NCBI GenBank assembly: GCA_008360955.1 | Contig: LUCM01000151.1 | Coordinates: 527,196-591,195 of the forward strand | Origin: Fasciolopsis buskii | Taxonomy: Eukaryota > Platyhelminthes > Trematoda > Plagiorchiida > Fasciolidae | Direction: 5' to 3' | Length of the DNA: 64,000 bases | Shown here: piece by piece, positions 38,011 to 50,103 of the stretch | Layout: the number at the start of each line of letters is the position of its first letter | Position numbering within the stretch: the stretch's first letter is position 1 | The notes under the pieces: generated by a model | The model's database searches: none | The model's input: the letters and a program-made list of their open reading frames with translations, nothing else | Told to the model about the DNA's origin: nothing | Position numbers and translations under genes: made by a program

Positions 38011-41000
38011 AAAGACCACAAATCTTTTTAGGGTTTGGATTATTCTGTGGTTCTATTCCTCAGACAAAACATGTCGAAACAAGCCGTTATACATACAATG
38101 GAACAACTGCAATAAGCCGTTGAGACGAGCTTCAAATTGCCCTGCCCAACACAGAAGCTATCATTGTTGTTTATTACTAGGCCAACCATCAGTCTCACGG
38201 ATCGTTTCGTTTATTTTTTTCCTATCGGACTTCTTGCGGGAATTTCTCACGGGTGAAACATGCTTCACCTCTGAACTTACAGGTCCCGTGATCCCTAAGT
38301 TAAATTTTGTTTATTTCTTGCTTCATTATCAGCTGTTTTGTTGTGCTGTCTACAAGTCGAGATGGACGGGTCTCGTTAAAGAAGGCTTAAAAGCTCAGCA
38401 TAGATCAGGGGTGTCACGAAATAATGTCTCAAGCCACAAATGACTAAGCCGAAAAATACAGAGCTTTCTTCATAAGTGTCAAGCGGCATCTGATATAGTC
38501 CGGTGACGTAGCTTACAGCTTTTGCCTAGCGCGTTTCGGAAACTTCATGAACCAGACAGACCTAACATGAGGTTAGTGCGCAGTCAGAGTTGAGGGAAGT
38601 GCTCTTGCACGAAGCTCCGTCATTTTCAGCTAACTGCAATGCGGTCGATTTGAGTCAATCGCTGGCTAGAAAAAGTGGATGCCTAGAAGCGAATTTCCCA
38701 CTCAAAAACCCCAGTTCGTGTTGGCCGCACATAGGCGATAAACAAGTGGCCAAATCCGTCCCTGATTCTAAAAGACAGGACTCGGTACCAACGTGATTAC
38801 CTAGATGTTGCTGGTTAGAAGACAGCTGACATATTCATCCATATATTCCGGTAAGATCGAAATGCCAATCGGTGTGAATTAGGCAGAACATTTTGCAAAG
38901 TTTGATAGAAGGTACCTCTCGATGCGTTCGGCTATAAACTTCAAGGTCATTGGTCGCTACGAGAAACATATTGTGTTTACTGGGAAGCCAACTGATCATT
39001 GCGCACGAACTTCAAGGACACCGCGCGCAAGAGGCTGTTGACTGGCAGCTGATCAAGTAGAAAGCCTTTGCTTTACCGTGGACATTTAATCCTACGAAAG
39101 CAAGGCTGGAAGCCTCGGTCTCAGGATCCGTGTAACAGCTTAAGTAAAACATCAAGTATTCATTGGATGGAGGCGATATCTAAAAATTGCTAGTTTTGAT
39201 TGCAATTTTCCTGGATAGAACATACATCGGTGGCTATTTTCCAGTGTAAGGGTAAACACTTGTCTTGTTCTGTACGTGACACTTCTCGCACTTCGAATGT
39301 GTCTAAGTTAAAACTTTGTCGATGAAGAAAAAGAACATTATCTGGGAGAAGTAAAATTGGTACGATTCAGAAAATTGATGAAATTAGACGCGAGAAATCA
39401 GGAACGAGATTGGCTTCATGAAAAACATCGCATTTATGGCTAACAGTAAATCCCGAATGACGTAAAAAATGAGTATGGATGGAATAAAGTGTGACAATGT
39501 AATAGTCAACCTATGTCTAGTGTGATATTATCATCACCTGTTTTGGAACCGAAAAGGTGATATCCGGCGTATTTGTCACTAAGTAAAATAAGAAGTGAAC
39601 ATTTCTCCAAAACATCACAGCTATAAAATATTCACGGATAGGGTAGATGTGGGGCGTAGGGAAAATCCCTGAATGGACGACGACCAATGCCCCACGGGTT
39701 GTTTTAAAATCTCATCAGATCGTTATATTTTAGCTAAGGCTATAGAGAGCATGCAGTTTAATGAAACTGTATTTACTGCAACGCTCAATTGCGTTTAATT
39801 ACACTGTAACTCTCCTCCGCCTATGATTTTTAATGCTACAGTGTCTGACATTCAGCGAGCACGTGAAGTAACCCCCTATTTGGTCGGTACGTTTTTCGAT
39901 TACCAATCGTCTGCTTACGATGAAACAGAACACCTACCACGGTTTTGCTCACCAGGCAGCGACCAGTGGTTTTAATGATATTAGTAGTAGGTACTCGCTC
40001 CAATGTTCCCGGGATTAATATGTTGAGCTGGGAACTAAAATTCGTTAGACGGAAACAATTCAGCTTAAGGTATAGTGATAGGAAAACGTCAATCTTACTT
40101 GGTTTGCGTTCCTGAGATTCGTCGATGAACCTGTTTGCCTGTGAACTAAGAAGGCCGAACGACACTCGTAGGTTGCTAACTGGTAGACAGCCATCCTGGT
40201 GTTGTGGGCCTGCGCAACAGGTTAGGTTTTTCTGTGTAGTCGCCAACGTTTTGTGTTGTGGGTCAGATTTTGACAGAATCTGTGCGTGTGAAATGGGAAA
40301 TCACAGGTGAATTGTCGGAGTGGGGGACGGTGGTATCAGACTTGGCTTGAAAAGGACAAAAACGGAATGGTAAATATAGTCAAGTATTCTATGCCAAGTT
40401 AATTACTCTAGTAACTCATCTCAAATTTATTCTAATTTATCCAATATGCTGCTAAAAGCTTATTTTTGTTCAGGAAGCCGAAGTAAATTGGGCTTTAGAA
40501 AAAGCGAATGGGAATGATGGCATCTGATGGACCGCTTAACTAAAGAAACTCACTTGATGGTCCTATCTCCATTTGTTCTTAACCCGGAACCCTAGTTAGA
40601 TATGTGTTCAAATAATTGGGTGGTACTAAATCAACTTCATAATTGTCTCTCTTGATAATTACTCATTAGCGAATTTTCAGTTAGCATGATACTACACGAT
40701 TTTCAAAGAAGTAGCTGCACATTTGCAAATTTAGTAAAATCTACTTTAATGGCGTTCATTGAAGGTTTGTAAGCTTACTCAGGTTAAAGAGTCAATTGTT
40801 TAACTGAATTATGACATGATTCATTACGATGAGGGCAAACCGGACTCTCATCATTTTCGGTGTTCATTAGTAGTACACATATGATGCGGCCACTGAGTCA
40901 ATGTGGAGAAGGTGCGGCATCAAACAGAATTCCTCCTGAAAATTATCTGCGGTTGTTATAAGGCTATATTGTTGGGTTAACGATTCTCCAGTAGGAGAAA

Positions 41001-42806
41001 AGTGGATGCGTAACGCTGATGGCTTGCTTTAAGACATAAATGAACAGTGTAACATATTCTTGGTCTTCAGCCATTTGTTGGGTGTTCGTGTAAGTTTATG
41101 AATCATTTATTTTTTCGAACTTACTTTGATTTGTTCTCAATGCAACTAATTTCAACCTAAGAATTTTGTATTCTAACCTTAACGAAAATTTATCTGTGCA
41201 TTGTTACATTACCAGAGGCAATAAAGACATTAGACTGAGGGGAGTGTGCAGCTTTTCACTCGACGAACTTCAAAAGAATACGGTTATTATTGTAAAGATG
41301 ACAATCAGTGACCTCGGGATGCAACATCTAAAATCAAGTATCAGCGTTACCTACTGTAGCAAAAGTGAATAGCTGTTCGGACATCAATCGATGAATCATC
41401 TAATAATACCCCACAGACTCCATTGAGAATAACCAAGTTATACTAACGTAGAATTTTGCATACCAGTTTAAAATAAATTGTTTGTATTGGTTTGCTTTAG
41501 TGAACACATTGACTGAATGCTCTGCTAATTTATACTCGATTGATCTGGCTTTTAACTCCGCTCGGCGGTCGATTCAATCAGGGCGGTGCCAACGAGGTTG
41601 TGTTGACCTGGACATTAGATATGTTTATTCAATCTCACATTATCTACTTCCAATATACTAACGTACTGGTCACCGTATTAAAAATATCCGGTTGCCTAAT
41701 GCATCATTCACGCCGGATCTACCCGTGCACAATACTACAAATGCGGATTTATTGTGGTCAGTACTGGAGCAACGAAATGTCTGAAAATGTTTTGATGTGG
41801 CTGTGAAAGGCCGCCAGCCTGGACCAAACTGAGATGATTTCGTTGCTGTTCAAATTGTTGGCAAATTGAGAGCTGAATGATTTGTACGACCACCAGCGTC
41901 AGATGAATACATTTGTTACAAATCATTCTGAATCTCGAAAACAATCATATTTTGGCAAACAGTTGAGAACTGTCATGGCAGCTAAGTTGAACCAGTGTGC
42001 AACGTTGGTACAGAACTTCCAACTTCCTTTTCGTTGCTGATTTAGCAACTTGAGCAATTTTCATATATATTTTCTTGGCCACCGAAAGGATGCCGAAAAT
42101 GGGGAAGTAGCAGACGGTGGAAATTAGTGGACGAACAATATTCATCTCGAAACACAATGCTGTCAACCACGTGAGCACCGCCGACTAACAATTGGTGGCT
42201 TCTCAAGGATGATCTAGGCCACTGGTAACAGGGTGGTGCAAATTTTCAAAATGCATTTAGCCTAACGAACAAATATCAGCTGATAATTACGCCGTTTGGA
42301 TTCCGCAATCACCAGCTAGAAAGCCCAGAGCACAGCACAGGTGTTTCGTCGTCCTTGTTAAGAATCAACAGTAACGCATGTCCACAACTGGTGGAATGGG
42401 AGGCGAATTTCAGACGAACGACTGTGTCAAACATTACAGCCGCTAGGCCATCTGGAATTGTTCCCGATTAATTAGCCCACTTCATCTTTGTATGATGTGA
42501 TACTTGCTACTCGGTGGTTTTTCACGAACACCAAATAGATTTGTGCCGATGGTGCATAATAAACAGTATACTAATCAAATAAATGCGACAGTATTTACAT
42601 GTACGAGGACAGTTTTCAGAAAACCCGGTAATCTTAAGACTTTTCGATGACTGCGCAGACATCTCTTCGACTGACTGATCTTTAACTAAATACGTCCATA
42701 GTTATATGACAGGATTCGGGGAAAAGTCTGGCAATTACTGTACATTTAGATATTAAGTCGTCTGCTACCATTAACCCAACTTAAGTCTCATCGACAAAGG
42801 AGAAAA
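38011..42806. other. No supported gene; possible further repeat remnants
   Basis: The 38.1-39.1 kb part is somewhat GC-richer and could be the 5' continuation of the LINE relic, though no endonuclease motif is legible. A 136-codon minus-strand frame at 39836-40246 is the longest open frame in the window. It has no recognisable domain, no splice context and basic, low-information composition, so I do not call it a gene. Confidence 0.35.
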
Positions 42807-43070
42807 ATGAATGCATTGAACTTCCTCACCTCGAAAAGGTATTTCCAAGTGAGTTTACGCCATTTACTTAAAGAACATGCATTATTTCACGATGTCGACC
42901 AAAACCCTGGAATTAAGGTTTCCGCTGAGACGAGTAGCGAAAAGTCTATCAAATAGCAGCATGAGTGCCCTAAAAAGCAGACCGATTTTTCTTATATTTT
43001 GATAAAACTTGCATAAAGCATGCACTCTTACGCAATCTCGATCCTACAAGAATTTGGGTGTGCTTTTCAG

Positions 43071-43112
43071 GACCCTGTTCTGCAGAATGAAAGCCCTGAT
43101 CAACCTGTTAAA
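43071..43112 (+). CDS. Weak candidate 42-base exon of a plus-strand gene
   Basis: Between an acceptor (gggtgtgcttttcag) and a consensus donor (AAA|GTGAGT) lie 14 codons in phase 0-0, DPVLQNESPDQPVK. A segment 222 bases upstream (42807-42848) also ends in GTGAGT and can be read either as a start exon MNALNFLTSKRYFQ (phase 0 exit, compatible) or, from an acceptor at 42798, as EKNECIELPHLEKVFP (phase 1 exit, not compatible). The phase 0 exit here fits the exon at 46291. Small symmetric exons are known from trematode micro-exon genes, but no signal peptide is visible, so that link is not supported. Confidence 0.25.
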
Positions 43113-46100
43113 GTGAGTATTATCAGTGAGGACTTTAGGCATCAATTATAAGACTTTCATTTGTAAAATGGCGAAAGAAAACATCATTGTGGCCATTCGC
43201 CACTGATAAAAGTGATGTCATCATTGTAACCTGTCTATGCTTGGCTAGTTCAGGCTTAAAGTTGGGCCAAATCCCATTGAAGTTACCAGGTAAGCGGGGT
43301 CGTGAAATGACGAATTTAATGTGACTAGATTTCGGGAAGGCAGGACCAACATGGACAAAGGGACGAGATTTGCATCAACCGACGACAGTCACGTTTAGTT
43401 CTATAAAGGCAACCACCTATTCACTCTACATTATTTGAATCGGTGAAATTGTAGTAAATGTTCTAATGTTGAGGTGACATTCATTCTCTGGAGAGAAGAG
43501 AGACAAACTTGAACGGTCTGACTGCGTCTGTGAGTAAACACTGCCCGACAGTGACAGGAGTTAACATCGTTTAGCCGAAGCACTATCATTCTGCTTGTGA
43601 ATGTTCGCACCGTATGCTGCTTTTATATATAGAGCCTGTGCGATTTTGCGTACGTCCTCGTCCATGGCCTAGAAGGCCAATCATAGTAGACTACCATAAC
43701 CAATAAAAGCTGAGCTGCATGATTCCAGTTAAATCAGACGTGGTAGCAGATAATCGCCATCTAAAACTTGCAACGAATGCAATACAGTGCGATTCAATAG
43801 GTGTAATACTATTCGTTGCAACATAGTTTAATAGATCCACCATATTTTGGTGCATGATTGGCTACACGATTTTTGGAAGAGCGGTTCACGACTGAGTGTA
43901 GTAAGTGCGGATCAGCCGAGAGGGTGTGTTCTCCGCTAAACAACCACTAACGGTCAAACGAAAATTTAGAGGAGCTCGAGACGCCAAAGTCACCGGTTAT
44001 AAGCAGATTCAATAACAGCACTTTCAAGGAGGTTTTCAACCATCCTAGTCAAAGCGTTGTTCTTTATTGCAAAAAATAAGTATTCCTTCTAAATATGCGA
44101 TAACTTTAGCAGGAAATTGAGTAGCATCAAACATTTTGCAAATTCTCTCGGAGCCGATGAGGATGATTCTTTGTCTCTCTTGGGAGATGTGAATGATGAT
44201 GGAATACTGATGTTATTGGACAATTTGAAGCACAAATGCGCACACAACATCTGAAATAATCTCATCATCACCAGTGTCAATTTGGCCTAATGTGTGCGAA
44301 ATAGTAGTTATCACTAAGCCACGGACAAATGGCATTCCCTGAATGAACCCAAATAAAAACCACAGTAAGATTATTAACAGCAAAAGGTCTGACAGTTTTT
44401 ATCACCATACCACATTTTTGTCACATTGGTCACAGCAACGACTTAGTGCACATGATTTAGAAGGTAGTGTAAAATACGGGTAACCTATAGACAGTTGTGC
44501 CCGCAATTCAGCTAACACTCCAGCCATACATGTTCGTACGAACAGTAATCAAACTCGTAGTGTGATTTCAACAAAGATTTGTACTTTTTTACCTGCTACA
44601 TCTGATCAACCTCATCTTTCATGCATTTCAACCTGTCTAATGAATACTGTGCAACGAGCTGAGTGGTTCTCGTGTAAAATGGTCGCAAATAGGTATTCTA
44701 TGGAAGCATTTAATCAGATTCCTTTAATGACCTACTGAAAGTCAATAATCTTGGCTGCGGGTGCATAGTGATCAGTGAATGGTGTCTGAATAGGAGCTGA
44801 TTTTTCCGGCCTTCAAGGCACCATAAACGGTTTACATATACCACTCTACAATACCACCCAAGAACATCAGTTTGCTTCATTGTGTATACTATCGCTGGTT
44901 GAAGAGCGGTCACTCTGACTTGAATAAACTAGTTTTGAGCAGCCAGTTGACAAAAGGGCTAGAAACCCAAAAGCAAATGACACGGCGGAGGCTAGGGTGG
45001 ACTGGAACCCGATAGAACCAGACTGTGCATGACAGCAATCCAGACTGAACCTAGAGAAAAGACCACAATGGAGGTTCGTCGGGTCGCAGTCTGTTATTTT
45101 ATTTGAGACCAAGAAAACGGAAGTAAGCAGACAAGCAGGGCTAGATATATATGGGACACATTTACGATTTGGCGTCAGTGGAACTTTTTCGATTGAGAGT
45201 AATAAGCGAAAGACTTAAACGTTCAGCAGTTTACAATGAGCCCTTGGAGCGTAGAACATTAATAAGTCCAACTATAAGCCTTAAATTAAATTGTCCCTTA
45301 ATGCAATCGGAAAAAGCACAAATCTGCCTTTTTCTTGAGATTTTATTACCGGAAAGGTTATCAGGATGAGTCACAAATCAGGATACTCCCAGTGGCTAAT
45401 GAACCAAGGTTTTACAACATAATCTACATCGATTATTTTTCTTTGCCCATACATGAGATGTCCACAGATCAATTTGATTTGTCATTAGAAAAGCTAACAG
45501 AGCAGTCAGAGACACATTGATGTCTGTGGTTTCTTTACTGACATATGTGCTTACCATCTGTTCAATAACAGTCACCAGAATGAAAGACCAGCTGTCTCAC
45601 CCATCATAAACGAGTTTGGTCGACCTGTGACCGCAAAAATCATTATCTGATAGAACGATTTTCCCTTCCACCAATTTTTGCCCACGCCTGATAATTTAAC
45701 AATTTTCCAAATATGCCTTTTGTACGGTGCTCAGAATACCTGCTAGTTACTACCTGAACCACAAATAGATTGACACAAATCAACAACAATCCTTAATCAA
45801 ACGGAGAGTCTATATCACTCAGATTTCTGAAAGAATAAAACAAGAAATAGCCTATATAAAATACCGACACCGCTGCTCTTTAAACGCCTTCATTTCAAAC
45901 TTTATCACCAAATGTATGAGCACTCTAGCCTAAATCATCATTCTCTATAGCAATAAAATCAAACAGTCCGAATTACACTGATTGTGCCATTCAACTCAGG
46001 ACCCTACACTAATTTAACAGGATGGCGTTTAGTCTCCAGAAACAATCTGTTGAATATTCTATTACATCAGTTCTTCGTGAAAAAGAAACTTCATTTGTAT

Positions 46101-46290
46101 GTTTCCGACACTTGCTTCGTCATGTTATGTCAAAAAGGGCAAAAACCACAAGACCGCTGCATATTGACTGCAGCATTTTTGGGGCGATCTCAAAATTAAT
46201 GAAGCTAATTACCGCTGATCCAAGGCCGAACGCAGCTAAGTCAATATGGGTGGGTCTTGATTCAATTTTCTCTTCCCATGTTTCCCTAAG
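43113..46290. other. No secure gene
   Basis: AT-rich. An ATG-started open frame at 45151-45369 (MGHIYDLASVELFRLRV...) and a 105-codon frame at 46022-46339 are protein-like by eye but lack splice support in a consistent phase. Confidence 0.3.
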
Positions 46291-46419
46291 AGTAGATTCG
46301 ATTTCGTCGGTGCCGTGCGAATTTTGTCAAAAAAATTGAACTCAGAATTCAATGTTGTTCAAAATACGAAAACAAAAGCAAAAATAAGTTTCTTCATGAG
46401 AAATTTACTCTGTTTTAAG
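46291..46419 (+). CDS. Candidate exon 1 of plus-strand exon chain
   Basis: A very pyrimidine-rich acceptor (ttctcttcccatgtttccctaag) precedes 43 open codons ending TTTTAAG|GTAAAA, phase 0-0. The peptide starts SRFDFVGAVRILSKKLN and ends SFFMRNLLCFK; the first half could be an amphipathic helix. It is followed by an unusually short intron (46420-46474, 55 bases) and the next candidate exon. No family is recognised. A long open frame in another phase overlaps the start of this segment. Confidence 0.38.
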
Positions 46420-46474
46420 GTAAAAATGATCAGTAATACAGTTTATTTCTCCCCCCCATACTGCCTAATAGCAG

Positions 46475-46569
46475 CATCAGTCAAAACTATCGATGTGCTT
46501 GTGTTTGTTTTGTGGGCAAACATCCTGGTTTTTCTCTTGCGACCAGAAAAAAGTTGAACAAAAACTAAG
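46475..46569 (+). CDS. Candidate exon 2 of plus-strand exon chain
   Basis: It starts after tctcccccccatactgcctaatagcag and ends CTAAG|GTAAAT, entering in phase 0 and leaving in phase 2. The phase 0 reading is HQSKLSMCLCLFCGQTSWFF then SCDQKKVEQKL, with a C-x2-C-G pair. If the 55-base intron before it is retained, the same bases are read in another frame as VKTIDVLVFVLWANILVFLL, a textbook membrane-spanning stretch, ending at a TGA at 46554-46556. Confidence 0.3.
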
Positions 46570-47735
46570 GTAAATACCCATGAAGCAACTAACGTCCGCA
46601 ATAACCTCTCTACTGGCTAGCTGAGTTTTTATCACGAAATGCAGCAGAAGATTAGAAATCGCGCATTTCCTGAACCCATTTGATACGCACCTGGAATACA
46701 TCAACATTTGCCATTATTCCGGTTCTACAAAACGATTCACCAATATGGGCTAAACTGAAGTACACTAGAACTTTCGTACTAATCCCGGGTTTTAATCCTC
46801 AGATACAAGAATTTATTGAAAACGGATCCAAATTGCATTTATTCCACCCCGTTAGGATAATACAGAACAATTTAGGTGTCTTGAGTGTACTTTCAGTCTT
46901 AAACTTTCACATCGTTCAACATCTCGTAAAATTTCAAATCTCAACTCAGAGCTAGTTCTGTCAATTTTCTTGTTGTCAGCCTAAATATAAATCAAGAGTG
47001 AATATTTCACATGGACTAGAGTGCGGTTGAACTGTCAAGATTTGCTCTTGGATTATGCACAGCTTCGACATCTAAGTGAAGAATTTCCCAAACCATTCGC
47101 AAAATCCGTCGTTCATCTGTGATGACGAGTAGATTTTTGGACATCTACTTTATAATACATTGCACTGAATTAGTAATTCTTAATCGAATAATTCATTTTA
47201 CACTTAAAATTTCTAGATTAAAATCCTCAGTGAACAGATTCAGTCGTACATGCAACCAACTAGCACATGATATTACTGAATCCAACCCATGTATTTTCAA
47301 CTTAACAGTTCGTCTCTTTTACTAATCTACTTGACCGAAATTTCGACAAATTTGTCCAAGGATGAATCAGTGCACCATTATTCTTATGCCCTAACTGCTT
47401 TGGGAACCGAGCAATGGCAGTGCCTCAAAATGAAATTAAATTCAACGCTCCATCGAAAACTCGATCTTCTTAGGCTCGATCTCAGCGGAACAGAGTTCAC
47501 TTCTGTCGATGCCTTCACCTGACCTGTACGCACACTGCTTACCAAAGTTCATCTTACAAGACATTCTAATATCTGTGAACCGGAGTTACGGTCAACAAAA
47601 ATTTTCAAGGTCTTTGAGAACAGGACCGAATGACGTAAGGAGTGTATCGAAAAATCGATGCGTCTTGTATTGGTTTTTAATTGTGAATAATATAATGTTA
47701 ATAACACAGCCTTGTTGGTAGATGCAATGCGCAAA

Positions 47736-47829
47736 CGTTTCGACTACCCCAGGTAGTCTTTCTCAAGGCGTTTTATAATCAAACTGCAAAACTTGCCTTG
47801 AGAAAGACTACCCATAGAAGTCGAAACAT
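47736..47829. repeat. Inverted repeat / foldback element with near-perfect stem
   Basis: Arm gtttcgact (47737-47745) pairs with agtcgaaac (47819-47827), and ggtagtctttctcaaggc (47752-47769) pairs perfectly over 18 bases with its reverse complement at 47795-47812. The two stems are separated by internal loops of about six bases, and the terminal loop is about 15-25 bases. The words resemble hairpins near the ends of some retroelements (Penelope-like and other LINE tails). The hammerhead core CTGANGA is absent, so I do not call a ribozyme. Confidence 0.8.
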
Positions 47830-49949
47830 TGGTCTTTGAGAACAATTGCAAAGAGAATGTTTATTTTGCCAAACGAGTCTGTTTCATTCGCACTGCGGCT
47901 TCAGATTTCTGCCAACGTTGAAATTGAGGCAACCTTTCCACTATTTGCAACAGATACGACAAAATTTTACCTACAATATTTGTTTTGCAATTAGAGACGA
48001 TAGGAGCGTAAAATATTTCATTTCACGAAAGCGGAAAACTCGATTGCACTAGCCGAAACGGACGCAATAAACAAGATTAGTGACATCTCTTCAACTTTCA
48101 TTTTATCATAAAATCAGTATTCATTTCCGGCTTGTACGCCTAATATCGACGATTCGGCAGCCGGAAGTTAGGAGCTCGAAAATCGTCAATTGATTTGCTC
48201 CAGCATCTCGAACTAGCATTCTCCACACTCGTCATCTTATTGGTGATAATCAGTTTGTCGAAACTAATGAAGTAAAACTATACTGTTTAGGGAAAATAAA
48301 ACAAATTATTTCTGAATTGATGGCAGATGGAATGAACTTAACAAAAATAAATTTTATTGTACTTCTCTTTTATGCTATTTGGATTTTCTTCCTCTAAATT
48401 TTAAGTAGTTTCATCTTACGTGCACACGATGGCAGTAGACTTAAGAAGAAACAAGGGGTAGCGAAAATTTCTCCGTGTTACTCAGTTTCACTATTACTGG
48501 TTTCCACAGGGTCTATTAGGACTGCTCAACTAATGTAGCAAGTTCAACAGTGGAAACACCTCTTTTTGATGTGACTCCGGCTAACAACAGGAAATTTCGA
48601 TTATCGGCGAATTTTGATTCCCTTTTACATTCAAAAAAACACGTGCTTGACGAAAGTTAGACATTATGATAATAAACTGACTCGAAATGGTCTGCGCAGT
48701 AACTTGCTTTGGGCTGATCTACACAGAATAACAGTTGACTCGTTAGGACTTGGAGAAAACTATCAATCAATTTTAATGATTTCCACAAATACAATCTAGA
48801 AACTAAATCAAAGCCATTGCCATGCAAACAGAATTATTCCAAAGAAGCAAAATAGGATCACGTGACTGTCAAATGATGTCGTTTGACTCCTTTAAACAAA
48901 GTCTATAGAGCGACTTTGCTTCTTCTAAAACTGCTTATTCAGTCATCCCTTCTCGAGGAACAAAGAGGGACGGAATCAAAGTCATATCTGTTTTGCCCGA
49001 TATTCTCCTGTAAGTGCGGAGGTGCATGCACGTCTTCTTGATAGGTTTAAACTCCCATTCACCAAGGTTTCCAAGGAATAATTTGTTTACCCGTATTGAG
49101 TTTCACACGTGCAATACTTTTCCAGGGAGTTGAAGTGCCCTTTGATATCTTGTTGATCCTAGACTGCATAAAGTTGGGACGATTCCACAGGCATGCAAGC
49201 TTACTCGCTCATAAAAACACCACGAAGACAAGGTAAACAACTGTCTGGCCCACTTTTACAAAGCGCATTAAATTTCGAAGTTAGTCATTCTGGACAATGA
49301 CGAAAAAATCATTGGTCTTTCTGAAGGCCTACCGCACAGATTTTCCTGCGGTCGAAAGTTTTATCTGACTAATTCTGAATAGAGACCGTGTCCGAATGTT
49401 TCTACGGACTGCGTGCTCCCAGTGACAGATTCAGGCGTCCATGCGAACGGCTCACAACGATTAAGCAGGAATACATCGATGCGCGCATTTTTCTTGCATG
49501 CACAGACACTGTATCACGGAGTAGTTTCGCGGGACTCGGTCTAATTACGCCTTTGGTCGCCTCCGTCGGAACAAGTGTAAAGAATAGGAAGTGCACGGGA
49601 ATCGAATGAGTCACTTTTCTGGTCACGTGAATACTGTAGCGATCTACAAACAGGATGGGTAAAAAGCAAGATTTCGGGCAACGAAAACAATGACAACAGT
49701 AGGAATCGCGTTGGTATTCGCATTCCTAGTGTCTAACAAGAAGGTTCACGAGAGTAACTTATCATGAGATCACTAGAAGAACTCATGCTCAGTTGTCTCC
49801 ATATTTAAATCACAAGTTTGCTGGGTGAGATTATCGGAACGAAGTCAAAATCCAACCTAACACGAACTCGAGAAATGGCGCAGAACAGTAGAGGAATGGT
49901 GGATGGGCGTTCATGTTGAACAACGGAAAACTAATTAACTTTCTACCAG

Positions 49950-50103
49950 GGATATGCAATACCAAATTTTGAGCAAAGAACAACTAAGGTATAGTCATGG
50001 TTTCAGGACTTCATTTTCCCGTGTAGCAGAAGAGCGACAAACTGAGCAAATATTATCATGCAGATTTGTGGATAGAATTGTCGTTTGGGACTGTATAGGT
50101 TAC
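49950..50103 (+). CDS. Candidate exon 3 of plus-strand exon chain
   Basis: This 154-base open segment enters after taattaactttctaccag in phase 2 and ends GGTTAC|GTAAGC in phase 0. The peptide runs DMQYQILSKEQLRYSHG, TSFSRVAEERQTEQILS, then CRFVDRIVVWDCIGY. The phase 2 entry is exactly what the 46569 exon leaves (AG|G, Arg). A second acceptor (catggtttcag, about 49998) is in the same frame and would give a shorter exon. The charged middle part is convincingly protein-like. Confidence 0.4.

Noticed and set aside
37067..38443. Several overlapping plus-strand frames
   Set aside because: They are antisense to the LINE relic on the minus strand at 36660-38010 or continue into its flank.
39836..40246. 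Longest open frame in the window, 136 codons, minus strand
   Set aside because: No domain, no splice signals, no poly(A) context; a frame of this length is expected by chance in 64 kb read six ways.
47736..47829. Hammerhead ribozyme in the hairpin (a GAAAC word is present)
   Set aside because: The required CTGANGA core is absent on both strands.
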